64,000 nucleotides of DNA from Vanrija pseudolonga (lineage: Eukaryota; Basidiomycota; Tremellomycetes; Trichosporonales; Trichosporonaceae), in the NCBI RefSeq assembly GCF_020906515.1, contig NC_085849.1, forward strand, positions 3,844,001-3,908,000, written 5' to 3'. Under the pieces are notes generated by a model. The model did no database searches and had not been told where the DNA came from. It saw nothing but the letters and a program-made list of their open reading frames with translations. The translations under genes and the position numbers were made by a program. Below are positions 62,001-64,000 of the stretch, piece after piece; the stretch's first letter is position 1; every line of letters begins with the position of its first letter.

Positions 62001-62527
62001 CGCAGCCGGCCGCCGGGCGCTCGGGCCAGAGCTTCCCCGCTTCGGGCAGCTCGTCGGACCACAACTCGAGCTTCCCCGTGTCGGCCGTGAGCGTGCCGGT
62101 GTCCCCGACAGCCGAAGGCAGCAGCAATAACGGCCACGCAACGGCGCACCCGTTCTTCACGGCGTGGAACCCTACGGGCTTTGGATCGAGTTCGCTCCCC
62201 AAGATGTCGGCGCTCGGCCTGTGCCTCACCCTCGAGGAGCCGTCGACGCCAGTGCAGGCCACGGACCCCGCAGTGGCGACGGAGACTGCCCACGACACGA
62301 CCAACGAGGAATCACGTATCAGCGTGTTCAGTTCCGCGACGAACTCGGCCTACTCGCTCCACGAGGCGACAGTGCAGCGGGCGTGGCCTGGCGTTCTGCG
62401 TCGTGTCAATGAAAGCCTCGAGCACTGCAGGAACGAGAGTGAGAGCGGGTCGAGCAACGAGACCATCAACGCGCTCGGTGCCTTGGAGGAGGCTGCGTGG
62501 CGCATGTCCATATCCCAGGGGAGATAG
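59100..62527 (+). CDS. CRIB (p21-Rho-binding) domain protein, no kinase domain
   Basis: Exons 59100-59242, 59288-60248 and 60296-62527 give 1111 residues. The second intron cuts the single recognisable domain: VSRPFNVQ joins HELHITADLDGLPQEWLQSL, a CRIB/PBD motif (ISxPxx...HxxH..GLPxxW) that binds GTP-loaded Cdc42 or Rac; the spacing is slightly changed. All the rest is disordered, Ser/Arg/Pro-rich with acidic patches (for example DDDDDEEPVHLRRRSRSFDW) and a short ordered-looking C-terminus (RAWPGVLRRVNESLEHCRNE). There is no kinase domain, so it is not a PAK. A Gic-like Cdc42 effector in polarity is the best inference. The start is the ATG at 59100, in good context (GACCATGG). Confidence 0.8.
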
Positions 62528-62668
62528 ATGATCGCGTGATAGCCAGGGAGGAAAACTGTTGTTGCCCAAAAGAATATGAACAGTCGTATACTGATGCATG
62601 TGTGTTGCCGGTCAAGGCATGTGCCCCAAGCTGATTGGAAGCAGATTAAAGTGTCAAGCTATCGCCCC

Positions 62669-63951
62669 TCATGCCTTCTTGGCACGAGCATACTCGACAA
62701 AGTCGTCAATGGTGGAGGGCCACGCGGCTGAGGCGGCGTCAGCATGTGTCCTTGGCCACTGGTACTGGCTCGACTTACCCTCCTCGTCGTACTCCTTGAG
62801 CTCGGCGTCGATGGTACGGATGAAGTCGATGAGAAGGCTCCAGGTGTCCTTGCTCACGGCCTTGCCCTTGCTCTTCTGGAACTCGAGCCAGAGCTCGAGG
62901 TCGTCGGCCGAGAAGTCGGGGGCCTGGTCGGTCGCGGGGGAGGATGGCGAGGTGCCGGGAGCAACGTGCGAGAGAGCACTTGGCCTGGCCTCGAGAGCAG
63001 GGGGCAGGTAGAGGGTCCAGAGGTCAATAGCTGGGTGCAGGTGTTAACCTTGTGCGGAGTGTCGCTACCTCGCACGTACCAGTGTCAAGCGCGAGGACGC
63101 GCGCGCCGGGTGCCTTGCAGAGGTCAAAGGTGTGCATGTAGACCTTCTTGAAGTAGACGGGGTCGGCGTTGAGCTTTTTTCTAAGCTTTGGCAGCGCGGC
63201 CTTCATCGATGCGAGCGAGTTGATGCTGTCGAGTTAGATTGAGTCAGTGACGTTCAACTCACCTCGGGTCGATCGCGATCCAGCCCTGGACAAACGGCTC
63301 CTTGTCCCACTCGCCCGTAACCTTGGAGCCGAGGTCGGCGGCAAGGCAGAAGAGGACGGGGTCGGAAGAAGGGTCGATTCCGAGCTCGCCGCAGAGCTTC
63401 ATTGTGCCGTCAATATTGATAATCTTGGCGTCGGGGTCTAATCTGTCAGCAACAAGCCTCGGCGGTAGAACCTGGATCGATCGACGGCGCGCGCCTCTGC
63501 TTCCCTCTGGCCGTAGTCGACCGTTCCACGCCCAAACTATACTCACCCTTGAAGTGCTCGTAGATCTCTCCAATCTTCTTCTCGGCATCCTTGGTGCTGC
63601 TACGCGATGAGTCGGCGCCCTCGTTGAAGTAGCCGTCGATAGCATTGGGGAGGTTGAACTTGTACTTCTTGAGCCATTTTGTGGCCTCGGTCGATCTGGA
63701 ACGTGTCAGTCGGGCAAGGAAGACAACCTCGTCACGTCGTGACGACTGGGGGAAGGGGCTGGCACAAGTCCGTGCCGCGCCGCGCCGCGCCGCTGATGTT
63801 GATACGCACGGTGCTCCTGTAACCTCCTGGAACTCCTTGATGAGGGCCTTCTCGCTGCTCTTGGTGAGAGGACGAGACTGGGTATGTTAGATATGAAGCT
63901 GGGTTGAGGCGAGGTCGGCGCGGCAGCACGACCGGGGCTGGTGCTCACCAT
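62669..63951 (-). CDS. DCN1: Defective in cullin neddylation 1 (NEDD8 E3 co-ligase)
   Basis: DCN1 binds cullins and Ubc12 and stimulates cullin neddylation, which activates SCF-type ubiquitin ligases. Start codon ATG 63951-63949 is followed at once by an intron; exon 2 then reads [20 protein letters not shown], the UBA-like opening. Later exons give [20 protein letters not shown], the PONY-domain block [60 protein letters not shown] and [10 protein letters not shown]. The end is [20 protein letters not shown] then [17 protein letters not shown], the conserved Asp-rich pocket. An insertion of about 20 Ser/Pro-rich residues ([20 protein letters not shown]) interrupts the usual spacing. About seven exons. 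Confidence 0.92.
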
Positions 63952-64000
63952 CGCGTGATCAGTGCGTGAAGTGGTGGAGTCGGTGCTGGTCGTTTGTGTG

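Overview
The window looks like nuclear DNA of a basidiomycete yeast, most likely a tremellomycete of the Trichosporon/Cutaneotrichosporon kind. It is GC-rich and gene-dense on both strands. Its genes are conserved eukaryotic ones split by very short introns (about 33-65 nt) with GTGAGT-like donors and CTGAC/CTAAC branch sites a few bases before the acceptor. The order name is inferred from intron style and protein character; no database search was run. All exon joins were read by eye from reading frame, splice signals and family similarity.

Layout, left to right. 0-3.7 kb: coatomer delta (runs off the left edge) and a histone-fold TAF-like protein. 4.7-5.7 kb: eIF5A. 6.4-11.3 kb: an orphan eight-helix membrane protein. 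12-14.3 kb: a dual-specificity phosphatase, followed by 2.7 kb without a gene. 17-24.4 kb: a giant Nup159/Nup214-type nucleoporin that carries four Ran-binding-type zinc fingers, divergent from the mRNA 5'-triphosphatase CET1. 25.8-30.2 kb: EMC1 and ribose-5-phosphate isomerase. 31.4-37.1 kb: a GT31 glycosyltransferase, a p24 alpha cargo receptor and a Ser-rich orphan, followed by 2.3 kb without a gene. 39.4-47.4 kb: ANCHR-like protein, carnitine acetyltransferase, DsbA-fold protein, SFM1, an L10K-like protein and mitochondrial uS12. 47.6-50.6 kb: NOP4. 50.7-58.0 kb: AMPK beta and AMPK alpha, divergently arranged with only a small YCII-domain gene between them. 59.1-64 kb: a CRIB-domain protein without a kinase, and DCN1.

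The genes are mostly housekeeping: secretory pathway (COPD, EMC1, p24), gene expression (TAF-like, CET1, eIF5A, NOP4, uS12m, SFM1), nuclear transport, and central carbon and energy control (RKI1, carnitine acetyltransferase, SNF1 complex). The clear functional neighbourhood is the two SNF1/AMPK subunits within about 7 kb.

The most unusual signal is a dispersed repeat built from G-rich runs alternating with short GC palindromes. One copy fills intron 1 of RKI1 (337 nt) and another fills intron 1 of SNF1 (333 nt), in genes whose other introns are mostly 35-110 nt. A third copy lies at 53.4-53.65 kb. All three share the same order of units. This is what an introner-like (intron-creating) element would look like. 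I saw no tRNA, rRNA, CRISPR array or virus-derived element.
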